Source of the DNA: AC-37 sp035275105
GTDB lineage: Bacteria > Actinomycetota > Thermoleophilia > Solirubrobacterales > Thermoleophilaceae
Length of the DNA: 25,243 nt
Direction of reading: 5' to 3'
Assembly (NCBI GenBank): GCA_035275105.1
Contig: DATENL010000040.1
Location: 1 to 25,243, forward strand
The position numbers and the translations under genes were made by a program. Each line of letters starts with the position of its first letter. Position 1 is the first letter of the stretch. The notes under the pieces were generated by a model. The model was not told the DNA's origin, ran no database searches, and saw only the letters and a program-made list of their open reading frames with translations. Below, one piece after another: positions 8,419 to 16,064 of this stretch.

Positions 8419-8636
8419 GGGCCGGCGCGGGTGAGGCGGAACTCGGTGTATCCGCCGCGCCGGAGCTCGCGGTAGCCGTGCCCCTCGCGGGCGGCCCAGG
8501 CGGCGAGGTCGATCGGCGCCTCGGGGTCGGTGGCGAGCACGACCAGCTCGGCGCCCGGCTCGAGCTCGGCCATCCGGCGCTTCGCCATCGTCAGCGGCAG
8601 GGGGCACGCGAGGCCCCGCGCGTCCACGGTCGTCAC
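8415..8636 (-). CDS. tusA: TusA-family sulfur carrier protein
   Basis: A 73-residue protein with the TusA signature DARGLACPLPLTMAKRRM. C11 is in the CPxP motif and is the predicted persulfide-carrying residue. The rest has the short alpha/beta pattern of the family (ELVVLATDPEAPIDLAAWA...EFRLTRAGP). The start is GTG 8636, inside a perfect palindrome shared with the divergent DsrE-like gene. Likely role: relaying sulfur to or from its divergent partner for thiolation or sulfur homeostasis. No tusBCDE or dsr genes are nearby, so the pathway is open. Confidence 0.88.
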
Positions 8637-8648
8637 AATCGGATTGTG
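8634..8648. promoter_or_regulatory. 15-base palindrome holding both divergent start codons (tusA / dsrE-like)
   Basis: CACAATCGGATTGTG is a perfect inverted repeat around the central G at 8641. The plus GTG start is at 8646-8648 and the minus GTG start at 8636-8634, so the start codons form the two ends. On each strand CACAAT matches TATAAT at 4 of 6 positions and ends six bases before the start codon, the spacing seen at other leaderless starts in the window. It is therefore either a symmetric bidirectional leaderless promoter or an operator for a dimeric regulator, or both. Confidence 0.6.
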
Positions 8649-9059
8649 GCGCCGGACTCGTCCTACACCCTCGCCGCCGTGTTTGCGACCGACGACCTGC
8701 GGCGGCTCTACTCGGGCCTGTCGCTGCTCGTGTCGGCGGCGGTGGACGGCGAGGCGTGCGCGGCGCTCCTGACCTTCCGGTCGCTCGAGCTGATCGTCGA
8801 CCCCGGGCTCGGCCGGCTCGCCGCTGACCCCGAGGCCACGCCTGGACTCGCCTGGCAGGGGCGCGAGCGCTTCGCGCGCTCGCTGGCGGAGCTGCGCGAC
8901 ACGGCCCTGTCGCTCGACTCGCTGGCGGTCTACGGGTGCTCGGCGTCCGTCGACACGATGCCCGTCAGCGCGTCCGACGTCGAGGACCGCCTCGACGGCC
9001 TGATGTCCACTCCCCGCTTCCTCCGCGAGACCGCCGGCGCCCGGCTGCTGTTCGTATGA
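8646..9059 (+). CDS. DsrE-like protein, probable TusA partner
   Basis: A 137-residue protein starting at GTG 8646. It resembles the DsrE/DsrF/peroxiredoxin-like family: an alpha/beta fold (SLLVSAAVDGEACAALLTF near the start) and a single likely active cysteine in a late LAVYGCSASVDTM motif (C98); C38 is a second cysteine. DsrE-type proteins take part in sulfur transfer with TusA, and divergence from tusA at one palindrome supports joint control. Its stop overlaps the next start as ATGA. The family call is moderate because the sequence is divergent. Confidence 0.7.
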   Translation: MAPDSSYTLAAVFATDDLRRLYSGLSLLVSAAVDGEACAALLTFRSLELIVDPGLGRLAADPEATPGLAWQGRERFARSLAELRDTALSLDSLAVYGCSASVDTMPVSASDVEDRLDGLMSTPRFLRETAGARLLFV

Positions 9060-9457
9060 CCCGCCTCGCGCTGCTCGCAGCGGCCGCCGCCGCGATCGCC
9101 CTCGGAGGCTGCGGCACGGCCACCGAGGACCTGATGGCGATCGAGCGGAGCTTCCCCGAGACCGGCGTGCACGTGCGCATCCGGGTGACGAACGACGGCC
9201 GCGGGAGCTGCGGCGCGGGCACGCTTCAGCGGCTGCCGAGCCAGACGCTCCTCGACGCGCGCGGGGTGAAGCGCTCGCTGCGGCCGCTGGCGCGGCGCGG
9301 GGCGAGCTTCTCGAGCAGCCGGCCCGACCGCAGCAGCTACGTCTTCCGCAGCTTCGACGGGGTGGTGCGCTGGACCGAGGGCACGCGCGGTCCCCGGGCG
9401 CTCGCGCGGGCGGCGCTGCTCGAGCTCAGGCTGGAGCGGTTGCTCTGCCGGGCGTAG
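9056..9457 (+). CDS. Small lipoprotein, unknown function
   Basis: 133 residues starting at ATG 9056, which overlaps the DsrE-like stop as ATGA. The N-terminus MTRLALLAAAAAAIALGGC is a lipoprotein signal with lipobox ALGGC, so it should be anchored on the outer face of the membrane. The mature part is basic with two further cysteines (SCGAG near 55 and LLCRA at the end) that could form a disulfide. No family is recognised. The last 32 bases also encode, on the other strand, the end of the transporter gene. Confidence 0.75.
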   Translation: MTRLALLAAAAAAIALGGCGTATEDLMAIERSFPETGVHVRIRVTNDGRGSCGAGTLQRLPSQTLLDARGVKRSLRPLARRGASFSSSRPDRSSYVFRSFDGVVRWTEGTRGPRALARAALLELRLERLLCRA

Positions 9458-10337
9458 GCGCCGATTCACGCTTGCGACGGCGCTCGCCCTGCTCGTGGAT
9501 CGGCCCCGGGAGCAGCGCGGCGACCACGACCACCACGAGGAACGCAGTGACCCGCGCGACGATCATCGCGCCCTCGCCGAGCGGGTCGCCGAAGACGATG
9601 ACGCCGGCGGCGATCGAGGTGGCGTTGCCGACGATCGACGTCACCGCGATGACGGGCACGGCCGGGCCGATCTGAAGCGAGCGCGCCGACGCGAAGAACG
9701 CGATCACGCCACCGGCGACGACGATCGGCGTCCACGGCACAAGCAGGCTCTCTGGCCCCTGGAAGTCGTGCGTGAGGGCCTTGAGCGCCACGTGGGTGGC
9801 GGTGAACAGGGCGCCCGCACCCGCCGCGAGCAGGACGCCGCTGCGGCCGTGCGCCCGCGCGCCGCCGCGCGCGGAGACGATCAGGAAGGCGCCGAGCCCC
9901 ACGATCGCTGCCTCGAACCCCACGATCGGGGCGATCTCGAACGTGGACTGGCTGCCCTTCACGTCGCCGGCCGACAGCGCAAGGAAGCTCAGACCGACGG
10001 CGGCGAGGACGACGCCGGCCCACTCACGCTTGCCGAGGTCGAAGCCGAAGAAGCGGTCGGCCAGGATCGCCAGGAAGATGAAGCCGGCCGCCAGCGACGC
10101 CTGCACGATCGACAGCGGCGCGATCGCCAGCGCGGCGATGTGGAGGAGCCACGCGAAGAACGCCGCGACGTAGCCGATCGTCCACCACTTGGAGCGGAAC
10201 AGGCCGGCGATCGTGTGGAGCGGCCGCCGCACGTCCACGTCGGGCGCGGCCACGGCGCCGCGCTGGCGCCACAGCGACCCGAGGTTCGCGATCGCCGCCG
10301 AGCCGAGCGCAACGAGTACTCCTCCCTGCCAACCCAT
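9426..10337 (-). CDS. DMT-superfamily transporter (EamA/NIPA-like)
   Basis: A 303-residue membrane protein with about nine to ten hydrophobic segments and the two-halves plan of drug/metabolite transporters. It opens MGWQGGVLVALGSAAIANLGSLWRQ, has AALAIAPLSIVQASLAAGFIF in the first half and the related SLQIGPAVPVIAVTSIVGNATS in the second, and ends in a charged cytosolic tail (QGERRRKRES). The general look is closest to NIPA/EamA-type members; the substrate (Mg2+ or small metabolite) cannot be told. The start is ATG 10337. It lies downstream of the Lon-domain gene, but a strong hairpin separates them, so it may be a separate unit. Confidence 0.8.
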   Translation of the reverse strand: MGWQGGVLVALGSAAIANLGSLWRQRGAVAAPDVDVRRPLHTIAGLFRSKWWTIGYVAAFFAWLLHIAALAIAPLSIVQASLAAGFIFLAILADRFFGFDLGKREWAGVVLAAVGLSFLALSAGDVKGSQSTFEIAPIVGFEAAIVGLGAFLIVSARGGARAHGRSGVLLAAGAGALFTATHVALKALTHDFQGPESLLVPWTPIVVAGGVIAFFASARSLQIGPAVPVIAVTSIVGNATSIAAGVIVFGDPLGEGAMIVARVTAFLVVVVVAALLPGPIHEQGERRRKRESAPTPGRATAPA

Positions 10338-10351
10338 GCGTCGGGGTACCC

Positions 10352-10376
10352 GGGCTCATTTGGGGGAAACAAGCCC
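10352..10376 (-). terminator. Hairpin between Lon-domain gene and DMT transporter gene
   Basis: A 25-base inverted repeat, read on the minus strand: a ten-pair stem (GGGCTTGTTT with AAATGAGCCC, two G-U pairs) closes a CCCCC loop. It starts two bases after the Lon-domain stop. There is no U-run, as is common in high-GC actinobacteria. It could be a terminator or attenuating structure. Confidence 0.5.
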
Positions 10377-10378
10377 TG

Positions 10379-10999
10379 CTAAAAGCGAACTTTCCCGTTC
10401 GAGCGCGCCGCCTCCTGAGCCTCCTCGGCCTTCTCGAGGCGCCCGAGCGCGAGCCCGAAGAGCTCGCCGACGACGCGCAGGCGGGCGTTCTCTGAGCGCT
10501 CCTCGAGGAGCGCCTGCTTGGGGTCGGGCGACAGCTCGATCGTCGCGGCCATCCCGTACGCGGACAGCTCGCTGAGCTGCCCGTCGTCGGGACGCTCGTC
10601 GGTCACGTGCTCGACGAGCGCCGCGTAGCTCGCCCGGGTCTCCGCGGCCAGCTCCTCGTCGGCGTCCCCCGGGTCGTCGTCGAGCAGCTCGACGTCCCCG
10701 GCGGGGTACGGCAGATCCTCGATCCGCCGCAGCAGGCGGAACGGGCGCCCGCCGCGGACGAGGATGTTCATGCGGCCGTCGTCCATCCGCTCGAGCAGCT
10801 GCTCGACCGCCGCCGTGCAGCCGACCTCGCGCAGGCCGTCGTCGGCGAGCCAGACGATCCCGAACTCGGTCTCGCGCTCGAGGCACTCGCCGATCATCAG
10901 CTTGTAGCGGTCCTCGAAGATGTGGAGCGGGACGACCTCGGACGGAAGCATCACTAGCCCGAGCGGAAACAGCGGGAAGCGCTCCTCGACCTCGCCCAC
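10379..10999 (-). CDS. Lon substrate-binding-domain protein
   Basis: A 206-residue stand-alone version of the N-terminal substrate-binding domain of Lon protease. It begins RFPLFPLGLVMLPSEVVPLHIFEDRYKLMIGECL, the standard opening of the family, followed by FGIVWLADDGLREVGCTAAVEQL and the NILVRGGRPFRLL strand. The C-terminal helical part (ATIELSPDPKQALLEERSENARLRVVGEL) completes the domain. There is no AAA+ or protease domain, so it may act as an adaptor or binding protein rather than a protease. The start at GTG 10999 is supported by TAGGCT six bases upstream. Confidence 0.88.
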   Translation of the reverse strand: MGEVEERFPLFPLGLVMLPSEVVPLHIFEDRYKLMIGECLERETEFGIVWLADDGLREVGCTAAVEQLLERMDDGRMNILVRGGRPFRLLRRIEDLPYPAGDVELLDDDPGDADEELAAETRASYAALVEHVTDERPDDGQLSELSAYGMAATIELSPDPKQALLEERSENARLRVVGELFGLALGRLEKAEEAQEAARSNGKVRF

Positions 11000-11056
11000 G
11001 GGGTGAGCCTAACCGGGCGCGGCGCTGGAGCCGCCCGTGCGAGTACGATCCCGGCC
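11000..11056. promoter_or_regulatory. Divergent leaderless promoters (Lon-domain gene / secreted PKD-like gene)
   Basis: TAGGCT (11011-11006, minus) ends six bases before GTG 10999. TACGAT (11044-11049, plus) ends seven bases before GTG 11057. There is no Shine-Dalgarno for either gene and no clear -35. Confidence 0.55.
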
Positions 11057-12898
11057 GTGCGGGGCAGGGGGGTCCGGCTTGCGATGGGCTGCGCGGTGGC
11101 GGCGGCCGTCCTGCCCGCGAGCGCGCACGCTGCCGGCGGCTGGCGGGCGCCCGAGTACGTCTACACCTCGAGCGGGAGCGCCGGCCCCGCGGTCGCGGTC
11201 AGCCCGAACGGCCAGACCGCCGGGTCGTGGGTGAGGCCCGACGGCACGCTCGACCTGATTCGGCGCAGGCCGTTGCAGGGAGTCAAGACCATCCTCGGGC
11301 GTCACTACTCGGACAGCGACTCCGACAACCCGTTCAGCGACTCGCGGGTCGCGGTGAACGACCAGGGTGACCTGGCGGTGGTCGCGTGGGGCTCGAACTC
11401 CCAGGACGCCTACACCTGCTACCTCGTCGCGCGCGGCGCGGGCCCGCTGCCGCAGCTCAACGACGGGACTCCGACCACCAGGTCGGGGTGCGTTCCGGGC
11501 GGCCCGGCGGCCGTCGCGATCGACGCGGCCCGCACCGTCTGGATCGTCTACGGGAACGGCGGTGGGGAGATAGCGATCACGCGTCTGCCACTCAACGGCC
11601 CGAGGGTTTTCACCTCCGTGCCAGCCGACCTGGGCGCCACCGGGATCACGGACGTCACGGCACGGGCCGGGAAGGCGGGCCACGCGCTGTTCGGCGTCGA
11701 ACTCGCGAAAACGGGCGACTCGTCGTATCCGCGCACGGCCGTGATCCGCGCGGATGGAAGCAAGATGGGCGGCGAGCAGCTGGCCGCGCAGCCCTCGCTC
11801 GCGCTCGACCACTCGGATCGGGTGCTCTACACGGAGCAGAGCCGCGCCGGTGGCCTGTCCGTGCGCGCCCGTGCACTCACGTACGGCGGGACGATCGGCT
11901 CGACGGTGTCCCTGAGCACGGGAACGGACCCCGCGGGCGAGGCGGAGGCCGCGCTGGACGAGCGCGGCCACGGCACGGTGATCTGGCAGCAGTTCAACAG
12001 CGCCACCTCGCGGCGCGTGCAGACGCGCGACGTCACGGTGTCGGGCGGCTCTCTCGGGAGTCCGGTCACTCTCGACCCGAACGCAGTCGTGAAGGACGAG
12101 TTCCCGTACGCGGACCCGCAGCTGGCCGAGAATGCGAACGGCACTGAGATCGCGGCCTGGCACAGCGAAGCGAGCGGCATACAGCTGCTGAGCGCCTACC
12201 GGCGCGCCGGGGGGAAGTTCGTTCCCACCGGCCGTGCGAGCTCCCTGCCCTACCGGCCCGACGTGGCGATCGACGGGGTGGGCAACGGGTGGCTCATGGC
12301 GATGTCGGGCATCGACCCCTTCCCGGTGACAGGGCGCGATTACGACGTCGTTCCGCCGGTACTCCAGGTGTTCATGCCGCCGGTGGCCGCCGCGAGACGG
12401 CCGCTGCACTTCAGGTCCCGCACCAGCGACCGCCCGGGCAAGGGAGTCAGCCACGTGTACTGGAGGCTTGGCGACGGCAAGCTCATCCGAGACCAGGCCC
12501 CGGACCACACCTACGACCACGCGGGCACCGTGCACGTCAGGACCATCGCGATCGACGAGGCCGGAAACCGGACGACCGTGCGCCGCACGCTCCGCGTCGT
12601 CGGTCCCGAGCCGGCCGCGAAGCCGCGTGAGCTGATCGCCTTCGGCAAGCCCTCGTGCTCACCGGCGAGCCGGCGCAACCAGGTCGTCGTTGGGCTCGGC
12701 CGGCAACCGAACGTGACGCTCGAGCACGCCGACATCAGGGTCGACGGAAAGCTCCGGAAGAGCCTCGAGTGGCCGAAGGCGGAGGGGGAGAAGAGCGTCA
12801 GGATCGCCACGAGCGGCGAGAGCCGGGTCTCCGTGAAGGTCGTGACCGCCGGGCGCCAGAAGGCCGGGCGGGCGAAGGTCTTCAAGGCCTGCGCCTGA
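11057..12898 (+). CDS. Secreted multi-repeat protein with PKD-like domain
   Basis: 613 residues starting at GTG 11057, chosen because the signal peptide RGRGVRLAMGCAVAAAVLPASAHA follows directly and a -10 box lies seven bases upstream; the frame is open back to 11003. After cleavage, about 400 residues repeat short beta-type motifs (AVAVSPNGQTAGSW, VAVNDQGDLAVVAW, EAALDERGHGTVIWQQ, PQLAENANGTEIAAWHS), suggesting a beta-propeller. Near residues 430-520 comes a PKD-like fold (YWRLGDGKLIRDQAPDHTYDHAGTVHVRTIAIDEAGN), then a C-terminal beta-rich domain with CS..ACA cysteines. No catalytic motif is seen; probably a cell-surface binding or structural protein. Confidence 0.8.
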   Translation: MRGRGVRLAMGCAVAAAVLPASAHAAGGWRAPEYVYTSSGSAGPAVAVSPNGQTAGSWVRPDGTLDLIRRRPLQGVKTILGRHYSDSDSDNPFSDSRVAVNDQGDLAVVAWGSNSQDAYTCYLVARGAGPLPQLNDGTPTTRSGCVPGGPAAVAIDAARTVWIVYGNGGGEIAITRLPLNGPRVFTSVPADLGATGITDVTARAGKAGHALFGVELAKTGDSSYPRTAVIRADGSKMGGEQLAAQPSLALDHSDRVLYTEQSRAGGLSVRARALTYGGTIGSTVSLSTGTDPAGEAEAALDERGHGTVIWQQFNSATSRRVQTRDVTVSGGSLGSPVTLDPNAVVKDEFPYADPQLAENANGTEIAAWHSEASGIQLLSAYRRAGGKFVPTGRASSLPYRPDVAIDGVGNGWLMAMSGIDPFPVTGRDYDVVPPVLQVFMPPVAAARRPLHFRSRTSDRPGKGVSHVYWRLGDGKLIRDQAPDHTYDHAGTVHVRTIAIDEAGNRTTVRRTLRVVGPEPAAKPRELIAFGKPSCSPASRRNQVVVGLGRQPNVTLEHADIRVDGKLRKSLEWPKAEGEKSVRIATSGESRVSVKVVTAGRQKAGRAKVFKACA

Positions 12899-12911
12899 AC
12901 GGCGCTCGACG

Positions 12912-13814
12912 CTACGCCCGGGCGGACACCAGCAGGTTGTAGAAGATCGCCGGCGGCAGCCGGCCCTCGAGCACGCGCGTGTCGAGCGCCTTCAGCGCGA
13001 GGTAGCCGTGGTAGGCGTAGCTGAACCACAGGGACGGGATCTGGCCCGGGTGTGCGGTCGACTCCAGCGTGCGGTTCATCCACCCGAACCAGCCGGCCAC
13101 GAGCTCCTCGCCGCTCACGCGGACCTCCTCGAAGCCGGCGTCGTTCACGAACCGCGTCAGCTCCGCGGGAGTGAAGGCGTGGACGTCGACGAAGTGCTCC
13201 AGTCCGTGCTCGCGGGCCTCGTGCTCGTCCACCGGGTCGATCCGCGGCCCCGCGCCCACGATCCGGCGCCAGGCCGGCGCCATCGCGAGCGCGGCGCGCT
13301 TCGGGACCCCCGCCAAGCGGTCGCCGTGGCGCGAGGGCTCGCCGCAGAAGGCGAGCCGGCCGCCCGGCCGCAGCACGCGACGGAACTCGCGGAAGGCGGC
13401 CCGCAGGTCGGGCAGGTGGTGCAGCACGGCGTGGCCGAAGACGAGGTCGAACGAGTCGTCGGGGAACGGCAGCCGCTCGGCCTCGCAGCAGGCGGTCTCG
13501 ACGTGGAGCCCGAGCCGCGCCGCGGAGTCCTCCAGCTCGTCCAGCATCCCGCGCGATATGTCGGACGCCACGGCGGACTCGACGACGCCCGCCGACAGGA
13601 GGTTGAGCGTGAAGTAGCCCGTGCCGGCGCCGATCTCGAGAGCACGCTCGAAGCGCGGGCTGTCCTCGCCGAGCGCGCGGTGCAGCTTGCCCAGTACCTG
13701 GGCACGTCCCTGCGCGCCGTACGAGATCCCCCACTTGCGGTCGTAGTCCGCGGCGGCGACGTCGTGGTAGCGGGCGTTGACGTCCTTTATCTCCTCGGCG
13801 GACGAGGCCGGCAT
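12912..13814 (-). CDS. Class I SAM-dependent methyltransferase
   Basis: A 300-residue Rossmann-fold methyltransferase. Residues 8-30 (EIKDVNARYHDVAAADYDRKWGI) precede motif I (ALEIGAGTGYFTLNLL, 58-72), the acidic SAM contact region SDISRGML, FDLVFGHAVLHHLPDL (motif IV) and RRVLRPGGRLAF (motif VI). The ~100-residue C-terminal part (DVHAFTPAELTRFVNDAGF... WFGWMNRTLEST...) probably forms the substrate cap. ATG 13814 is preceded by TACACT eight bases upstream. It is divergent from the methyltransferase-GH57-GT4 operon, so it is a candidate sugar O-methyltransferase of that locus. Ubiquinone/menaquinone or lipid methylation are alternatives. Confidence 0.82.
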   Translation of the reverse strand: MPASSAEEIKDVNARYHDVAAADYDRKWGISYGAQGRAQVLGKLHRALGEDSPRFERALEIGAGTGYFTLNLLSAGVVESAVASDISRGMLDELEDSAARLGLHVETACCEAERLPFPDDSFDLVFGHAVLHHLPDLRAAFREFRRVLRPGGRLAFCGEPSRHGDRLAGVPKRAALAMAPAWRRIVGAGPRIDPVDEHEAREHGLEHFVDVHAFTPAELTRFVNDAGFEEVRVSGEELVAGWFGWMNRTLESTAHPGQIPSLWFSYAYHGYLALKALDTRVLEGRLPPAIFYNLLVSARA

Positions 13815-13822
13815 GCGGGGCG

Positions 13823-13832
13823 AGTGTATCCT
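13823..13832. promoter_or_regulatory. Overlapping divergent -10 elements of the polysaccharide locus
   Basis: TATCCT (13827-13832, plus) and TACACT (13828-13823, minus) share the central TA. The minus start codon follows eight bases after its box. The plus transcript would begin about 13839 and carry a short leader with GAGGA (13845-13849) before GTG 13855. A single shared promoter core could drive both methyltransferase genes. Confidence 0.5.
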
Positions 13833-13854
13833 CGCCCGCCGTTTGAGGACCTAC

Positions 13855-14607
13855 GTGCAGCAGGGCCAGCCCGCGGGCGTCCCACCCCTCCAGCTGACCG
13901 GCGAGCGGACGCTTCCGGACGTCCCCGAGGAGAACTACTGGTACCGCCGCCACGTCGCGGTCTACCGGTTCGTCGCCGATCGGTGCCGGGGCCTCGACGT
14001 CGTCGACCTCGCCTGCGGGGAGGGCTACGGGACCGCGATCCTGGCCGAGCGCGCCGCGCGCGCCACCGGCGTCGACGCCAACCCCGAGGCGCACGAGCAC
14101 GCCCGCCTGAAGTACAGCCGCCCCGGCGTGCGCTTCGTGCGCGACCTCGTCGAGACCTACGACGAGCCGTGCGACGCGGTCGTCTTCCTCCAGACGATCG
14201 AGCACCTGGAGGACCCGGGCGCCGCGCTCGATCACTTCCGGTCGCTGCTGCGCCCGGGCGGGACGGCGTACGTGTCGACTCCCAACGTGCTGACGCTCGC
14301 GCCCGAGGGGGCCGAGAAGTCCGGCAACCCGTGGCACGTGCGCGAGTACCGCGCCGAGGAGTTCCGCGCCCTCTGCGCCGCCAGCTTCGAGAGCGTCGAG
14401 CTGCTCGGCCTCTTCCACGCGCGCAAGCTGCGGCTCCACGAGCTCGCGATCCGCGCCGGCTGGGACTCGCTGCACCCGCGGCTCGGCATCACGAAGCCGT
14501 TCTACGAGCGCTTCACGCCGGCGATCTCGGAGCGCGACTTCGTGCTGCGGGCGGAGGGCGAGGCCCCGCTCGACCGCGCGCTCGACTTCGTGGCGGTGCT
14601 CAGGTGA
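13855..14607 (+). CDS. SAM-dependent methyltransferase, Rv3030-like
   Basis: 250 residues from GTG 13855, chosen for the GAGGA ribosome site; TTG 13843 and an upstream ATG at 13777 are alternatives. It opens LQLTGERTLPDVPEENYWYRRHVAVYRFV, a segment I recall as characteristic of the mycobacterial Rv3030 family (TGERTIPD...ENYWFRRH). SAM motif I VVDLACGEGYGTA (49-61) follows, then VVFLQTIEHLEDPGAAL (motif IV) and YVSTPNVLTLAPEGAEKSGNPWHVREY. The C-terminal ISERDFVL region also fits that family. It overlaps the GH57 gene by four bases. In mycobacteria Rv3030 sits in the MGLP cluster and is thought to methylate the glucan; the same role is inferred here from order and sequence resemblance. Confidence 0.82.
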   Translation: MQQGQPAGVPPLQLTGERTLPDVPEENYWYRRHVAVYRFVADRCRGLDVVDLACGEGYGTAILAERAARATGVDANPEAHEHARLKYSRPGVRFVRDLVETYDEPCDAVVFLQTIEHLEDPGAALDHFRSLLRPGGTAYVSTPNVLTLAPEGAEKSGNPWHVREYRAEEFRALCAASFESVELLGLFHARKLRLHELAIRAGWDSLHPRLGITKPFYERFTPAISERDFVLRAEGEAPLDRALDFVAVLR

Positions 14608-16064
14608 GCGCCCGCGCGCGCGGCGAGCTCGCGCTCGTCCTCCACTCCCACATGCCGTACGTCGAGGGGTTCGACACCTGGCCCTTCGGCGAGGAGTGGC
14701 TCTGGGAGGCGGTGGCCTGCGTCTACCTGCCGCTGCTGGAGGTGCTCGACGGCGCGCCGGTCACGCTCGGGCTGACGCCCGTGCTGTGCGACCAGCTCGA
14801 GGCGCTCGACGGCGACGCGGGCGAGCGCTACCTGAGCTTCCTGCGCGAGACGCGCGCGGAGGTGCACGTGGAGGACGCGGCCGGGCTCGACCGCGGCGAC
14901 GAGCCCGAGCTCGCCGCCGAGGTCCGGCGCGCCGCCGCGGACTACCGCGAGGCCGAGCGGCTCTTCTGCGAGCCGCAACGCGGCGCCCTCGTGCGGCGCC
15001 TGGCGGAGCTCGAGCGGCGCGGGCCGCTCGAGCTGTGGACGAGCGCGGCGACCCACTCGGTGCTGCCGCTGCTCGCCACCGACGCCGGCCTGCGCGTGCA
15101 GGTGGGGACGGGCGTCCGCTCGCACGAGCGGCGCTTCGGCTCCTTCGGCGGCGGCTTCTGGCTGCCCGAGTGCGCGTACACGCCCGGCCTCGAGCGCGAG
15201 CTGGCGGAGTTCGGCGTCGGGGCGTTCTGCGTCGACCAGACCGAGGCGCTGGGGCTCGGCTCGCTCGACCAGCTCGAGCCGATCGCGACGCAGGCCGGCC
15301 CGGTGGCGGTCCCGATCGACTGGGAGCTGATCTCGCTCGTCTGGGACGGCCAGGGGTTCCCGGCGCACGGCGAGTACCGCAACTACTGGGGCCGGACGAC
15401 CCACGACCTGCGGCCGTGGAGCAACGCGGGCGAGCCCTACCGCCACTGGCGCGCGCTGGTCGTGGCCCGCGGCCACGCGCGCGAGTTCGTCCGGCGCGTC
15501 GCGGAGCGCCTCGACGCCTACCGGGCCGAGCGCGGCCGCCCCGGGCTCGTGTGCTGCGCGCTCGACACCGAGCTGCTCGGCCACTGGTGGTACGAGGGGC
15601 GCGCGTGGCTGTCGTTCGTCCTCGACGAGGCGCGGCTCCAGGGCGTGCCGCTTGCGACGCTGCCCGACGCGCTGTCGCGCCACGAGCCGGTCGAGCGGCC
15701 GATCGCGCCCTCGACCTGGGGCCGGCCCAAGGACCTGACCACCTGGGACTCGCCGCGCGTGGCCGACATCGCCTTCGCCGCGCGGGCGGCGGAGCTGCGG
15801 ACCGTCGCGCGCGCCGCCGAGACGCGTAGCCACGGGCCGGCGCTCGAGCGCGCGGTCCGCGAGCTCTTGGCGCTCCAGTCGAGCGATTGGGCGTTCCAGG
15901 TGACGCACGACCTCGCCGGCGACTACCCGCACCGGCGCGTGGCGGGCCACACACACGGACTGGACGCGGCCCTGGACGCTCTGACAGACTCCGGCGCGGC
16001 TGTCGAGGCGCCGGTTCGTAACCTGGCGCCCCGCGTCGAGACCGCGGCGCTGTTCGCCACGTGA
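14604..16064 (+). CDS. GH57 alpha-glucan branching enzyme (Rv3031-like)
   Basis: A 486-residue glycoside hydrolase family 57 protein (DUF1957 type), starting at GTG 14604 overlapping the methyltransferase stop. Motif 1 is LVLHSHMPYV (11-20), motif 3 GGGFWLPECAY gives the nucleophile E189, and motif 4 CALDTELLGHWWYEG gives the acid/base D321. The helical C-terminal domain (AELRTVARA... LLALQSSDWAFQVTHDLAGDYPHRR) is the standard end of branching enzymes of this class. It should make alpha-1,6 branches in a cytosolic alpha-1,4-glucan. It is followed by a GT4 synthase with a four-base overlap. In mycobacteria the orthologous gene Rv3031 serves MGLP synthesis; glycogen branching is the simpler alternative. 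Confidence 0.92.
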   Translation: MSARARGELALVLHSHMPYVEGFDTWPFGEEWLWEAVACVYLPLLEVLDGAPVTLGLTPVLCDQLEALDGDAGERYLSFLRETRAEVHVEDAAGLDRGDEPELAAEVRRAAADYREAERLFCEPQRGALVRRLAELERRGPLELWTSAATHSVLPLLATDAGLRVQVGTGVRSHERRFGSFGGGFWLPECAYTPGLERELAEFGVGAFCVDQTEALGLGSLDQLEPIATQAGPVAVPIDWELISLVWDGQGFPAHGEYRNYWGRTTHDLRPWSNAGEPYRHWRALVVARGHAREFVRRVAERLDAYRAERGRPGLVCCALDTELLGHWWYEGRAWLSFVLDEARLQGVPLATLPDALSRHEPVERPIAPSTWGRPKDLTTWDSPRVADIAFAARAAELRTVARAAETRSHGPALERAVRELLALQSSDWAFQVTHDLAGDYPHRRVAGHTHGLDAALDALTDSGAAVEAPVRNLAPRVETAALFAT

